A stretch of DNA of 64,000 bases from Adiantum capillus-veneris (taxonomy: Eukaryota; Streptophyta; Polypodiopsida; Polypodiales; Pteridaceae). The stretch is taken from contig CM043962.1 in assembly GCA_014529385.2 (NCBI GenBank), forward strand, positions 91,566,680-91,630,679. Direction: 5' to 3'. The translations under genes and the position numbers were made by a program. Shown here one piece after another: positions 10,341 to 20,861 of this stretch. The notes below the pieces were generated by a model. That model did not search any database and was not told the DNA's origin. It was given only the letters and a program-made list of their open reading frames with translations. How positions within the stretch are numbered: position 1 is the stretch's first letter; every line of letters starts with the position of its first letter.

Positions 10341-12108
10341 GAGCTCATTGGAACCATCTTATCAATGACTTTCAAAAGACATGGGCTTTGCTCTCGAGCT
10401 TTGTGCAAAAAGACATGGCACAATTATTACAATCGAGTGAAAAAAAATGGGTCCCTAGTATGTTTGGGGTACCTGTTCATTTTTAGTATGAAAAATGAGG
10501 TGGAATTGAGTGAGATGCAAAAAGGAGTTGAGCAAGGCAACGTAAGTTCGTCAAGCAACTGAGGGTGGTGGAGGAGGTGTGTGCAGGGGGAGTATTTTGT
10601 AGCCCAATCGTCTGCAACTCACCATATATTTTTAAAAATTATTGCAAGCAACGTCCTGTGTGGCGTGAGGTCACACCCTACTGTTCTAAGGCGGTGACTA
10701 GGAGTTCGTGAAGTGGAGGGTTAAAGTTTGAAAGCCGCCTTGGACTCTTTTATTGTAAGTGTTGGATAGCATCTCTCAGTGGTAGGTAATATGCCCAAAG
10801 ATGTGGAATCTGGAGGAGAAATGAATAAACATAAAGATGAGCCAGTAGTAGTATGGGATACCTATTTCAATTTTATTGTAAAAATGTGTAGAATCTTTTT
10901 TGTAGAATCTAAAAAGATTCGATTTTTGAATTCCACATGGCGAGAGATGGGACACCATGGGTCCATAGTTGAAGAAGGTGAGGTACAATGAGAGCACATG
11001 TGGTCTAATGAGAGTAGTACGCTTGATGAGCTACATGTGTGGATGAGAGATGATGAATGCATGCGAGTGCAAGCTGAGCTAGATTAGGAGTCACCAACTG
11101 CTAGATAGAAAAAAGAAGCCACATTGGCTTAAGCCCAACATTTGTGCTAAAATGATGTTATTCCTTGAGTTAACAAGCCTAGGAAAACACCACCCTCATT
11201 ACAGCTTGGCATGACTTGTTGAACAAACTATGGTCAAGTCATACTATTAGACATTATACACGATTTTTTCTCTTATTTGACCGTACCTCTTTTGTCTGGC
11301 TACAACTTTCCTACACAAATCTCAATGTACGTGTTCTCCGTGTATGGGCATACCTTTTTAATTGCTGTTCCACTCCCAAACTCTTATCAAGCCTATTCAA
11401 GAATTATTGGCATTGCCTGCATTTCTCTATTCCATGTGCTTGCAACAAAGGAATATAAGGAGAGTAGAAAGAGAACTCATCGTGCTATCTATGTCAGAAT
11501 TGAGAGAAAAAGGCTAAGGTAAATACGGAGGGTGGATGATCCATGGCTTCACTTTAATAGTGACTAACCTCGAAAGGCTTTCGTACATGCTCTTCATTTG
11601 TGGATGTGATATTTGGAGCACGAACTAGTGAGGTGTGAGAGGAGACGAGGGACCACAATTATCCAAAAATTGGAGAATCACATGACATCTACTGTCTTGT
11701 ATCGATTGATAGCATGTGTGGATTGTGCCTGTCTTTGTAGATGGCATTCTCCATGCTAAAACTGATTCGACAGATTCGACACATGGTGAGGCTTTCAACA
11801 TACTTTGGCATCTTTTCTTCCTTTCTACAATGATGGCATATTGTCTCAAGGAGGATTTGAAGGTTGCTTGCATGTAAAAATTGCACACTCTGTATATGTT
11901 TACTCCTGGGACTCCTGAAAACCTAGGTAGGTTTGCTTTATCCAGAACCTGCTCAAATCAATATATGGCCACCTTAAATTTTCCCAAGCAAAAGTAAAGT
12001 GTCGTACCTTCTCAAAAAGGAAAGGGGTGAAAGGGATCCAAAGCTGACACAAGATAAGTTATCCGCAATGGCTAAAGATTCAAATTGAAGAATTTACTGA
12101 GCACGCAT

Positions 12109-12132
12109 GAGAGAGAGAGAGAGAGAGAGAGA
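12109..12132. repeat. (GA)n microsatellite, short
   Basis: Twelve GA units with no LINE sequence on either side. Confidence 0.9.
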
Positions 12133-12403
12133 TGGTCAGGCTTCAGCTGAAGAACTTAGCCGCACTATTGAAGGCACAACATATATTGCAACCACATAGT
12201 GAGGGAGTGTGTGTGTGTGCGCAGGTGCACGCACGCTCGTGCGGATAGGTGGGTTGCAATCAGGTGCTCAATGCAGCAAGCTATCGGATACATCTTAGTG
12301 GAAAGTCTTTTACTATGTTCTTCAGCTCCTCAGAATGACCTCTTTGAAGTTCACAACTTCTGTACATCATATAGGTTTTACAAAATGGTGCAAGGGAAAG
12401 AGA

Positions 12404-12406
<3 letters not shown>

Positions 12407-12449
<43 letters not shown>
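12407..12449. repeat. (TG)n microsatellite
   Basis: About 21 TG units, located just downstream of the receptor kinase stop codon (which is on the minus strand at 12516). Confidence 0.95.
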
Positions 12450-12453
<4 letters not shown>

Positions 12454-12515
12454 TGACATACTCGGTCTCCAAACAAAAACCATGACCAGAACAAGTTCCG
12501 AAAGAGCACAATCAT

Positions 12516-12883
12516 TTATACATCCAACTTTTTACTTCCCTCGTGCTGTTCATGATAGGGACTGTCTCTCACTCTACAACCATCTGTCAGCAACCGGACC
12601 ACGTTTTGCATTGTTGGCCTGCGTTCTGGTTGATTTGAAACACACACTAATGCAAGTTCAAAAAGAAGCATAATGCCATCATCTACGCCCGTACAAAGTC
12701 GCGCATCTGTTATCTCCATTCTCTCTTCCATTGTTCTAGCTTTTTGTCTCACCCATCTTGCAATGTCAATGCAGTCACCATACTCCGGCTCAGTTGGCCA
12801 CCTCCCTGTAATTAGCTCGAGCAGGACCACACCATAGCTGTAAACATCGCTCTTTTCATCCACCCTCAGTGTGTATGCATACT
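12516..12883 (-). CDS. CLV1-like: CLAVATA1/BAM-type LRR receptor kinase, exon 2 (C-terminal kinase lobe)
   Basis: Encodes EYAYTLRVDEKSDVYSYGVV, LLELITGRWPTEPEYGD, ARWVRQKA and RPTMQNVVRLL, that is kinase subdomains VIII-XI after the APE motif. The stop is at 12516. It begins at 12883 right after an AG acceptor (minus strand TTGCTGCAG). Its first two bases complete a Glu codon with the single G left at the end of exon 1 (27575), giving GYIAP-EYAYTL with the frame kept. CLV1-family genes carry an intron at this place, so I join the two exons although they are 14.7 kb apart. Together they encode 984 residues, close to the family's usual 980-1000. It could instead be a stray kinase fragment, but the exact phase match and clean frame argue against that. 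Confidence 0.9.
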
Positions 12884-12965
12884 CTGCAGCAATTGAAGGC
12901 ACAGTCATTCCCAATAAACACTAGATGGAAACACCTTTATGTGACGGCGATAATATATGAAATTC

Positions 12966-13135
12966 GAAACAACTAAACGAGAAAAGCAATAGAAAAAGCA
13001 ACAAAAAGACAGTAAACTTTGGGAACAACCACGATGAGAAAAGTCATAGCACAGACAAGAAAAAGAGGGCAAACTTTGAGAACAACCATGATGAGAAAAG
13101 CAATAGCACAAGCAACAAAAAAGGGCAAATTTTTG
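12966..13135. repeat. 57-bp tandem repeat, three units
   Basis: Units start at 12966, 13023 and 13080. Each holds GAACAACC- or GAAACAAC-type starts, GATGAGAAAAG or ACGAGAAAAG, and an A/G-rich tail. The array sits about 80 bp inside the intron from the splice acceptor. Confidence 0.85.
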
Positions 13136-13194
13136 TTTGGGTTAAAGGCCAAGTGGCCGGTCGCTCAGTGCAGATACACACATACCCATCACAT

Positions 13195-16100
13195 ATTGCC
13201 CAGACACCTACGCATACTCGATACACTTTTACATCGGAGATTGACTACATGAATAGTATTTACAAACGCTTGGTCACAAAGCCAGGACACCCATTACAGA
13301 GGCTTACCAAGATATTGACAAAGACTCTACATGATGCAGCAGTAGAGGCATACCCACACACCCAACCCGGGCACAGACAACGTTCTAGGAGTATGCCCCA
13401 GAACAGTTGGTATGATAAGGAGCGTAGAGAAACGAGAGCCATACTCCAGAGAGAGGTGCTCTTGGGAGCCATTACTCATAGACAGTCCCAAATATCCTTC
13501 CAGCACGTCGTGCGATTGAAGAAGAGGACTTATCTTGCTTGGTTAAAGGAGGAGTGGAGGAATTGTACAAGCTATTCCTGAGCCAGGACTCATGCGAGGC
13601 ATGGAGAATTTTTAATGAGCATTCCCCCCCACCGGCTACACATCCACAGAGATTTGGGGCGCATATGCAACATCTCTTTACACGGTCCCAAGGCAGTAGT
13701 CTCTACCCGACCTTCCAGAGCCATATGCCCACAAACATGCACCTTCTTACCCATTGAGATGATAAAGAAATTCATTGACAAGATGAAGACCAAGAGAGCT
13801 TATGATCATGATGGATTGATGGTGGAGCACTTTATACATGCTAGAGATATGCTTGCAAGGCTTCTTGCAGTAATGTTCAGCCGAGCCATGTAAGAAGGTT
13901 TTCCGGACACTTGGAGCATGTCTACTATTGTGCCTATCTTCAAGGCAAAAGACCCCAAAATTACCGTACTATCATGATTGGGCACACTAGCTAGGTTGTA
14001 TGCATCCATTCTTGAGCAGCAGCTGAGTAGATGGGCAGAGCTGTTATTGAGGAAAGCACGTCACATGGTAGGAGGATTACTCTACCTTTGTGGATTTTCG
14101 CAAAGCATTTGATACGATTCCTAGAGCTCGATTGATGCAAAGACTACACCACAGAGCTGATCTAGGGAGTCGTGGCTTTATACAGGACAGTCGTGGGACA
14201 GGTTTGTGTACTCACGAGGGGTTATCTGAGCATATTCACTCCACTGTTGAAGTGAAACCAGGATGCCCACTCTGCCCTACATTGTTTGGTTTGTATGTAG
14301 ATGAGGTTTCAGATTACATTGAGAGGGAAGGCGACAGAGGAGCACAGCTAACAAGGACATGGATTTCATCACTACTATATGCAGATGATATTGTATTGAT
14401 CTCAGATTCACCCAAGGGGATGCGGCGACACTTAGATGCATTACACACATTTGCTAGTGATAGCAGCTTGGCGGTGAACCTTGGCAAGGCCAAAGTTATG
14501 GTGTTGAACACCACAGCACTGTGGGTCAAACGATCTGCACCGACCTTCATATATGGTCAACGAACGGTTGAGTATACAGACGCATACACTTACCTGGGAG
14601 TGGTCTTCAATGGTCCGATGTTCTCCTTGAAGAGAGCAACAGAGACCAGACTGACAAGAGCAAATGCGGCTTTGGGGAGGATGGAGAGGATGTGTTCGTA
14701 GATTCAGTTTCAGCAGGCTCGAACAAAGCTCTAGCTATTTGACACATAATAATACATTGGTTACTTCAGCTATGCTTTATGGGGTGCATATAAGGGGACC
14801 ATCAGTAAACCATCATAGTCGAACTGGCAGTACTGATGGATGGAGATGTATGGAGAGGCCTCTGGTCTTTATACAGGACAGTCGTGGGACAGGTTTCTGT
14901 ACTCGCGAGGGGTTATCTGAGAATATTCACTCCACTGTTGAAGTGAAACCAGGATGCCCACTCTGCCCTACATTGTTTGGTTTGTACGTAGATGAGGTTT
15001 CAGATTACATTGAGGGAAGGCGACAGAGGAGCACAGCTAACAAGGACATGGATTTCATTACTACTATATGCAGATGATATTGTGTTGATCTCAGATTCAC
15101 CCAAGGGGATGCGGTGACACTTAGATGCATTACACACATTTGCTAGTGATAGCAGCTTGGCGGTGAACCTTGGCAAGGCCAAAGTTATGGTGTTGAACAC
15201 CGGTCAGACGATCTGCACCGACCTTCACATATGGTCAACGGACGGTTGAGTATACAGACGCATACACTTACCTAGGAGTGGTCTTCAATGGTCCAATGTT
15301 CTCCTTGAAGAGAGCAACAGAGACCAGACTGATGAGAGAAAACGCGGCTTTGGGGAGGATGGAGAGGATGTGTTCGTAGATTCAGTTTCAGCAGGCTCGA
15401 ACAAAGCTCTAGCTAATTGACACATTGGTTACTTCAGCTATGCTTTATGGGGTGCATATAAGGGGACCATCAGTAGACCATCATAGTCGAGCTGGCAGTA
15501 CTGATGGATGGAGATGTATGGAGAGGCCTCTGGTCTCTATGATTTTCCAAATGATTAGGGCCAAGGCCTCTGTACCACACGAGATTATTCGTGCAGAGCT
15601 TGCTTCTCTCCCCTGGTCATAGAGACACTTACCAGATCTGTCACTTTTATACAAAGTATCTGAGATCTATCCTAAGTTAGATATGCTCGCCTAGCTTTAG
15701 AGTCTTCTCAACAGCTTGCCTCACAAGGAGACACGTCTTGTTGGTATGCACAGATGACATCTTGGTTTCAGCTACATGGTTTTAGTATAGACAGACTACC
15801 CCTCTTCCAGTACTCGCTGGATGCACCCTCCTTGTCCCTCACACGGACCAAGATTACCCGCCTCATCAGACAAGATTTGATTCAACTAGACACCAAGAGT
15901 ACATGGACAGAGCAGACACGAGTTTGGCACGAAGATGGCTTTCTACAGAGAGCATCTTCTCCAACTCACAGAGGATGGATATATGATCAGATCGGCCTAT
16001 ATGGATACTCATTATCCCATGGGATACGATGTGCTATTGGTCAGATGCGCACATCATCGCACCAGCTAGAGATTGAGACTGGTAGATTAAGGATAGTACC

Positions 16101-16756
16101 CACACAGGCCAGGATTTGCCAATTGTCATCTAGAGCCAGAGACAAAGTTACATCACATATGTCATTGTCCAGTGCGCTGTGAGATACGAGGCCGCTTTCA
16201 ATGTCTATTCAAAGAGAGCTTTGGAGCACTAGCTCGGGTTATGAGATATCAGGATCAGAGATGCCTCGTGTTGTTTTTGCTAGAGCTGCGCACACAAAGG
16301 GAGAGTCTCTTGAGGAGATTAGACGATGAGAGACATTCACAGAGAGAAATCACTAATTTCTTTAGAGACTCAACAATCAGGTGAGCAAGCTTCACAACAG
16401 ACTTCAAAGTCCACCTATACCAAAGGGATATAGACTGAGAGAGCCACTGAGCTTGGGAGAGCTAGACGCCCACGTCTACGAGGGCCACCACGACATTGAC
16501 GGAGGCTCCATCAGAGGATCGGGACTACTCTAGCACAGCATGGGAGACGAATATTTACCAGTGCATGGACGATGTTCTTCAATGACCGATGCAATACATA
16601 CTCGGGAAATGTCCGATGCCAGACACTAGTGTTTGTTTTCGCTTTTATTTTACTTCATTTTATTTTATACTCAGACATTGTAAAAGATCCACCAAGATTG
16701 TTTCAATTTGGTCTCATAGGTCATTTTGGCCTTTTGAAGACGTTTAATGTAACATT

Positions 16757-16760
<4 letters not shown>
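13195..16760 (+). pseudogene. LINE copy C: 5'-truncated ORF2, heavily broken, with internal duplication
   Basis: Homology to copy E starts at about 13195 (THTRYTFTSE, just after the endonuclease) and runs through HDAAVEAYPHTQPG, the linker, the RT, the C-terminal knuckle region and the 3' UTR. Only this copy shows the linker that follows LLGAITHRQSQ (13456-13580). RT pieces DFRKAFDTI (14090), GCPLCPTLFGLYVDEV and YADDIVL are spread over several frames by indels and stops. A 691-bp segment is repeated (14177-15536). After 16384 come the basic tail and 3' UTR, ending with GGTCTCATAGGTCATTTTGG just before the (CT)n at 16761. Confidence 0.88.
14177..15536 (+). repeat. 691-bp tandem duplication inside LINE copy C
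   Basis: Unit 1 starts at 14177 and unit 2 at 14868, both with TTTATACAGGACAGTCGTGG. Both carry the RT catalytic block and end near CCTCTGGTCT (14867 and 15536). The units differ by scattered substitutions and small indels, so the duplication is not recent or was not exact. Confidence 0.9.

Positions 16761-16828
<68 letters not shown>
16761..16828. repeat. (CT)n tract between LINE copies C and D
   Basis: 68 bp of CT. Its left edge is the 3' end of copy C (GTAACATTTAAT). Its right edge is the truncated 5' end of copy D (CATGCTGGTATGC), separated only by a T. Confidence 0.95.
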
Positions 16829-16830
<2 letters not shown>

Positions 16831-17909
16831 ATGCTGGTATGCACAGATGACTTCATGGTTTCAGACGCATGGCTTCACCATGGACAGGTTGCCCCCTTTC
16901 CAGTATTCTCTTCAGGCACCCTCGCTGTCTCTTACACGGGTGGAGATCACTAGACTCATTCGTCAGGACCTGATCCAGCTCGACACCAGGAGGACATGGA
17001 TAGAGCCGCCTCAGGAGTTGAGCACGAAGATGGCTTTCTATAGAGAGCATCTTCTCCACCTCACAGGAGATGGGTTTGTGATTCGACCCAGCTACATGGA
17101 CACACATATGTCTCATGGTTTGCGTTGTGCCATTGGTCAGATACGCACATCCTCACATCAGCTCGAGATTGAGACTGGTAGATTCAGAGGGATACCAGCA
17201 GACAGCAGGATATGCCGATTATGCCAGAGAGAGCCAGAGACAGAGTTGCACTACATATGTCATTGCACAGTGTTCTATGAGATACGGGGGCGTTTCCACT
17301 GCTTATTCAGAGAGGGTTTTGGTCCTCTATCTAGGGTCATGAGTTATGAGGATCAGAGATGTCTTGGACTATATCTACTTGAGTTACACAGGTATAGAGA
17401 CACTTTACTGGGGAGAGCTAGAGAGAGGCAGTCCCAGAGACACATTACAGATTTCTTTTCACTAGATATGGGACAGCCAGAGGAGCAGCCACCACTGCAG
17501 AGCTCGTCCCACACTCATTCGACCACTACTGGCACTCTCATCGACCGAGCATTGGAGCTACAGAGATACAGACGACCGCGACTGAGGAGAGGATCTACAC
17601 AGCATCGACGGAGACTACAACAGAAGATTCGAGCCATACTCTCTCGACATCCAGAGTGCAGATGAGGATGGATCCTCACCATTTCTTCCATCTTTGTTTC
17701 ACACACTGTTACATCCAGTTTACCGGGTACCTATTGTATTAGCTACTACACCCACGTAGTTGTAGTAGTAGTAGTAGTATTTTGTTCCACTTCTAGTTCT
17801 TTTCTAGTTCTTTTGTACCCAGACATGGTATTAGATTCACTATTTTGTAACTGATTGGTCTCATAGGTCATTTTGGCCTTTTGAAGACGTTAATATAACA
17901 TTTCATTTC

Positions 17910-17912
<3 letters not shown>
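16829..17912 (+). mobile_element. LINE copy D: 5'-truncated, intact ORF2 C-terminus
   Basis: Begins at the (CT)n with sequence equal to the middle of ORF2 (CWYAQMTSWF, as in copies C and E). The frame 16847-17665 is open for 272 residues to a natural stop. It shows IRQDLIQLDTRRTW, KMAFYREHLL, HGLRCAIGQIRTSSHQLEIE, the knuckle CRLC...HYICHC, EIRGRFHCLFREGFG, ITDFFSLD, then a basic tail (RRPRLRRGSTQHRRRLQQKI). This is the best view of the family's ORF2 C-terminus. No RNase H domain is visible. The 3' UTR ends GGTCTCATAGGTCATTTTGG, GACGTTAATATAAC, then (CT)n. Confidence 0.9.

Positions 17913-17981
<69 letters not shown>
17913..17981. repeat. (TC)n tract between LINE copy D and element Y
   Basis: 69 bp of TC. 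Left edge is the 3' end of D, with a duplicated CATTT; right edge is the 5' end of Y (TTGACCCAAGG). Confidence 0.95.
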
Positions 17982-17983
<2 letters not shown>

Positions 17984-19379
17984 ACCCAAGGGGATACCCT
18001 CGGGGCGCGGGGGCACCGGGGGGGGGGGGGGGGGCCATCAATACATAGCCCCGCCCTCCAACCAGCCCTGCTCGCGGCTGCATTGGCCAACCCCTAGGGC
18101 CCTTCAACCAACTGCCCGCGCATCTCTATGGTTGCCCTGCTTACACATCTCTACACTGGCCAACTTGCTTCTGTACAACCAGCTCCTGTTCGAGCAGCTC
18201 TACACTAACCCGAGTTGCCTCTCTCTTGCAGCCGCAACATCTTCGCAGTACCATTCTTGATGCTAACATGGGTGGAGAAAGTGAGATAGGGGTTGTCAGT
18301 TCTTTTGGTAATGCTTCAGACAACATGTAATGGTATATGCCACCTTGGAGTTGTGAGGACGTAGTAGTTCTGACTCTCCAACGCTGTCCCAAACCACAAG
18401 AGCCGAGCTACCTCTGTCCAACCAATTTCGACTCTGCAACATTGTCCTATGCACCACATCTTTTGAGCAACAACCATGGCCACCCGGGCCGCATCTCGAG
18501 GCAAGCCCACCTTCGCCGGGTTCATGGCGACATCCCCAAAGATAGACAGCATCACCCGACTTCAAAATGAAGTCGAAAGACTTTGCAAGGAGAATGATAA
18601 GCTCAAACAGAGACTCGTTGCCAGCGAAACTCCGCTCGCTACAATGGAGAAGTGCAAGAAAGAGGAGATGGAACAGATGTAAGCTAAGCTCAATAAAACA
18701 AAGTTGGAAGTATAGACCACTCTCACAAAGGAGGTCAAGACTCAAGTGCAAGAGGTCGTCTCCCGCAAAGGAGATCGTGAGGCGTTCACACTAGGCGAAC
18801 GACAATGAGAGGAGAATATCGCCATCAGTGTTCGCATTGGCGGGCTTCCAAGCGACTGGAAAGGGGAGAGGGACCTCAAGTTTCACGAGTCCTTTGTCTG
18901 CATCCAAAACAACAACCCACATGATACAATGGGATCCAACAACAATCACCTCGCTTGCACACAAACATCGTACCAATCATACAATCCTCACTTTCAAGAC
19001 CAAAGGCGAACTGAATCAAACTCCTCAAGCAATCGAGGTTTCTCAAGGATACTAAAATTTGGCTTGTAGAAGATCTTACATCCACCCAACTTAAAAAAAG
19101 GAAGGTAGAACCCCAAAAGATGCGAGAAGCATGCACAAGAAGAAAATGGATAGTTTATTGAGGAGGTAAAGCCATTATCCAAGAGTTCCAAACTCCCAAA
19201 CCAGCTTCCCCTCACCTACCTCTCCTTAGGTTTTTGTTCTTTCTATCTTTTCTTTTTCACCTCTAGATGAACCCTCGGTCCTTAATTGAGATGTACCTAA
19301 CAACCTCTTCACTTAGAAGAAACCCTTTGTAATGTTTTGCTTCCTAACCCACATATCATATTTGACCTTCGTGGACGAT

Positions 19380-19382
<3 letters not shown>
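17982..19382 (+). mobile_element. ORF1-only LINE derivative, copy Y, flanked by (CT)n on both sides
   Basis: A 1.4 kb unit with a GC-rich 5' UTR (including a 17-G run at 18018-18034), a degenerate ORF1 from ATG 18476, and a 3' UTR. The 3' end (CATATCATATTTGACCTT, GTGGACGATAATT) runs directly into (CT)n at 19383. No endonuclease or RT sequence lies between ORF1 and the 3' end. The structure recalls mammalian HAL1 half-LINEs, which keep ORF1 but lack ORF2; that comparison is mine. Confidence 0.8.
18476..19230 (+). pseudogene. ORF1-like protein remnant (copy Y)
   Basis: Starts MATRAASRGKPTFAGFMATS, then a coiled coil (ITRLQNEVERLCKENDKLKQ). Stops at 18680 and 18713 interrupt it. The core restarts with IAISVRIGGLPSDWKG (about 18822), and the C-terminal part (LKK..., then FIEEVKPLSKSSKLPN, compare GKAIIQEFQTSKP in copy X) is spread over frames. 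The same start and core occur in copy Z, so the family is defined by at least three copies here. Confidence 0.75.

Positions 19383-19444
<62 letters not shown>
19383..19444. repeat. (TC)n tract between element Y and LINE copy E
   Basis: 62 bp of TC. It is the 3' tail of Y and the 5' boundary of E, which begins GTGGACTGTTGC. Confidence 0.95.
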
Positions 19445-19447
<3 letters not shown>

Positions 19448-20072
19448 GACTGTTGCAGCCCCTCACGCCACCTACTGCTCTGTTGAGCGCTGCCCACGCA
19501 ACCCACTCAGCCCCACGCGCTCTCTCACAGCTGGACAGCAACGCGCTTACTCTCTCACAGCAACGCGTGGTCAGCTGGACTACGCCTCCCCCTCCCCCCC
19601 AAAGCCCGCAGGTGCATTACAGGGCAGATAGCGCGCAGTCACACCTGAAATTTTTCGAAATTTTTCGGACCTGCAAAATTTACTCAGACCTGCAGAATTA
19701 GAAAATACAGAATTTAAATTTACATTTACATTTTTCACGAGTTGCAGACCTGCAGGGAAATTTCAAAATTTCAGAATTACATAAATTTCAAAATTTCAGA
19801 ATTACATAAATTTCAACATTGACAGAAATTTGCAGAAAAGGAAAATCTCAAAAAATGTATGAACACAGATGTATGCATTATGCAGGACAGGGATGTATGT
19901 GTGATGTGGACATAGTGGGTTGACTTGGCAGAAGTGCAGTTGTATTTTTGATGGAGGTCATGATTGCTTCGCCGGTATGTAAGCCCCATCCGAAGGCAAC
20001 CTTTGTGCTTACAAACAAGCGGATTACAAAAATGGAGAGGGAGATGAAAGACTGGAAAGTAGATATGGAGGG

Positions 20073-20861
20073 ATGGTGGCCAACCTTCTTCAAATGTTTC
20101 TCAACGAAGGCGCGCAATGGAAGAAAGAGAAAGAGGACCTGCACGTAGAGCTACAAGCACTTAAAGAAGAGGTCTCAGCTCTCAAGCGAGAACTTGCTGA
20201 TAGAGCGAGCAATGGACTAGAGGAAGGGGAATTCCAGCCTTCGGTAGTAGAGGAAATCAAGGTCATCAAAGAGCAGGTACGGATGATCAAAGAGGAGGAG
20301 AAACAAAAGATGGTAAAGACGTCTTCGTGGATGGATGTGATCACGAAGACACAAAAGAAGGCGGATGAGACCGAGAAGTGGATAGAAGTCGCTAAGAAAG
20401 GCAAAGGGAAAGAAACCACATCTGTCCCCACTCCTACAATCATCAACATGACTCTAGAAGAAGAACAACGAAGGAAAACTAGAGCTTTGCATATAAGAGT
20501 AACAGGTCTAAAAGACCGAGATGAGGTGGAAGGAGAAGTTAAAGAACTTCTCCGCGTGATGGGTAGTGAGGCTACTCATACAAAGGCATGGAGGGTGGGG
20601 AAGAAGACACAAGGCAATGGGGAGACTTCAAAAGGGAGAGCTCTAATCATCCGTTTCCCATCCATGGAGGCAAAGAAGGAATTCTTGAAGAAGCGTCCTA
20701 CACTAAAGAAAACGGGCATATTCCTTGGAGATGACCTCACTCTCACACAGCTTGCGCATATGAGAGAGGTAATGCCAGAGATTCAAGCGGCAAGGGAGAA
20801 GGGAAAGACGACCTTCTACAAAGATGGCCAGGTTGTGATTGTAGAGCGACGCTCCACATGA
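20073..20861 (+). CDS. LINE ORF1 protein (copy E)
   Basis: 262 residues with a long charged coiled coil in the first half (QWKKEKEDLHVELQALKEEV and onward to about residue 130). An RRM-like core follows, beginning ALHIRVTGLKDRDEVEGEV, then KAWRVGKK, RALIIRFPSMEAKKEFLKK. The C-terminal domain contains LTQLAHMREVMPEIQAAREK and TTFYKDGQVVIVE. This is the layout of L1-type ORF1p, which coats the element RNA and trimerises through the coiled coil. No zinc knuckle is seen. The true start may be further up: a second frame from 19948 reads into this region out of phase and could mark a frameshift near 20080. The TGA stop is in the same frame as ORF2. Confidence 0.8.
   Translation: MVANLLQMFLNEGAQWKKEKEDLHVELQALKEEVSALKRELADRASNGLEEGEFQPSVVEEIKVIKEQVRMIKEEEKQKMVKTSSWMDVITKTQKKADETEKWIEVAKKGKGKETTSVPTPTIINMTLEEEQRRKTRALHIRVTGLKDRDEVEGEVKELLRVMGSEATHTKAWRVGKKTQGNGETSKGRALIIRFPSMEAKKEFLKKRPTLKKTGIFLGDDLTLTQLAHMREVMPEIQAAREKGKTTFYKDGQVVIVERRST

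Larger units (their letters stand above)
10011..12515. other. No recognisable gene downstream of the receptor kinase
   Basis: Short frames only, for example 10365-10562 plus and 11625-11888 minus; none has a domain I can defend. It includes a hairpin at 10302-10340, a GA run at 12109-12132 and a TG run at 12407-12449. The receptor kinase's 3' UTR and polyadenylation site must lie here, on the minus strand below 12516, but I cannot place the site. Confidence 0.5.

Noticed and set aside
11625-11888. Minus-strand frame with CxxC pairs, possible zinc finger
   Set aside because: Spacing fits no family I know, the frame is short, and an overlapping frame is equally open.
12516-12914. Separate truncated kinase gene starting at 12914
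   Set aside because: The first ten residues of that frame are intron sequence; an AG acceptor at 12885-12884 and exact phase match to 27575 make it exon 2 of the CLV1-like gene.
12966-13135. CRISPR-like array
   Set aside because: Simple direct tandem units without spacers in plant DNA.
16671-16856. Open frames rich in SLSLSL, RERERE or VCVCVC (also at 7031, 12199, 17868, 19309, 25549, 39216, 39530, 40318, 43107, 48037)
   Set aside because: They are translations of CT/GA/GT microsatellites, open only because the repeats lack stops.
20073-20861. Host myosin- or kinesin-like coiled-coil protein
   Set aside because: The C-terminal core matches the ORF1-type pattern of copies X-Z and is followed directly by a LINE endonuclease.
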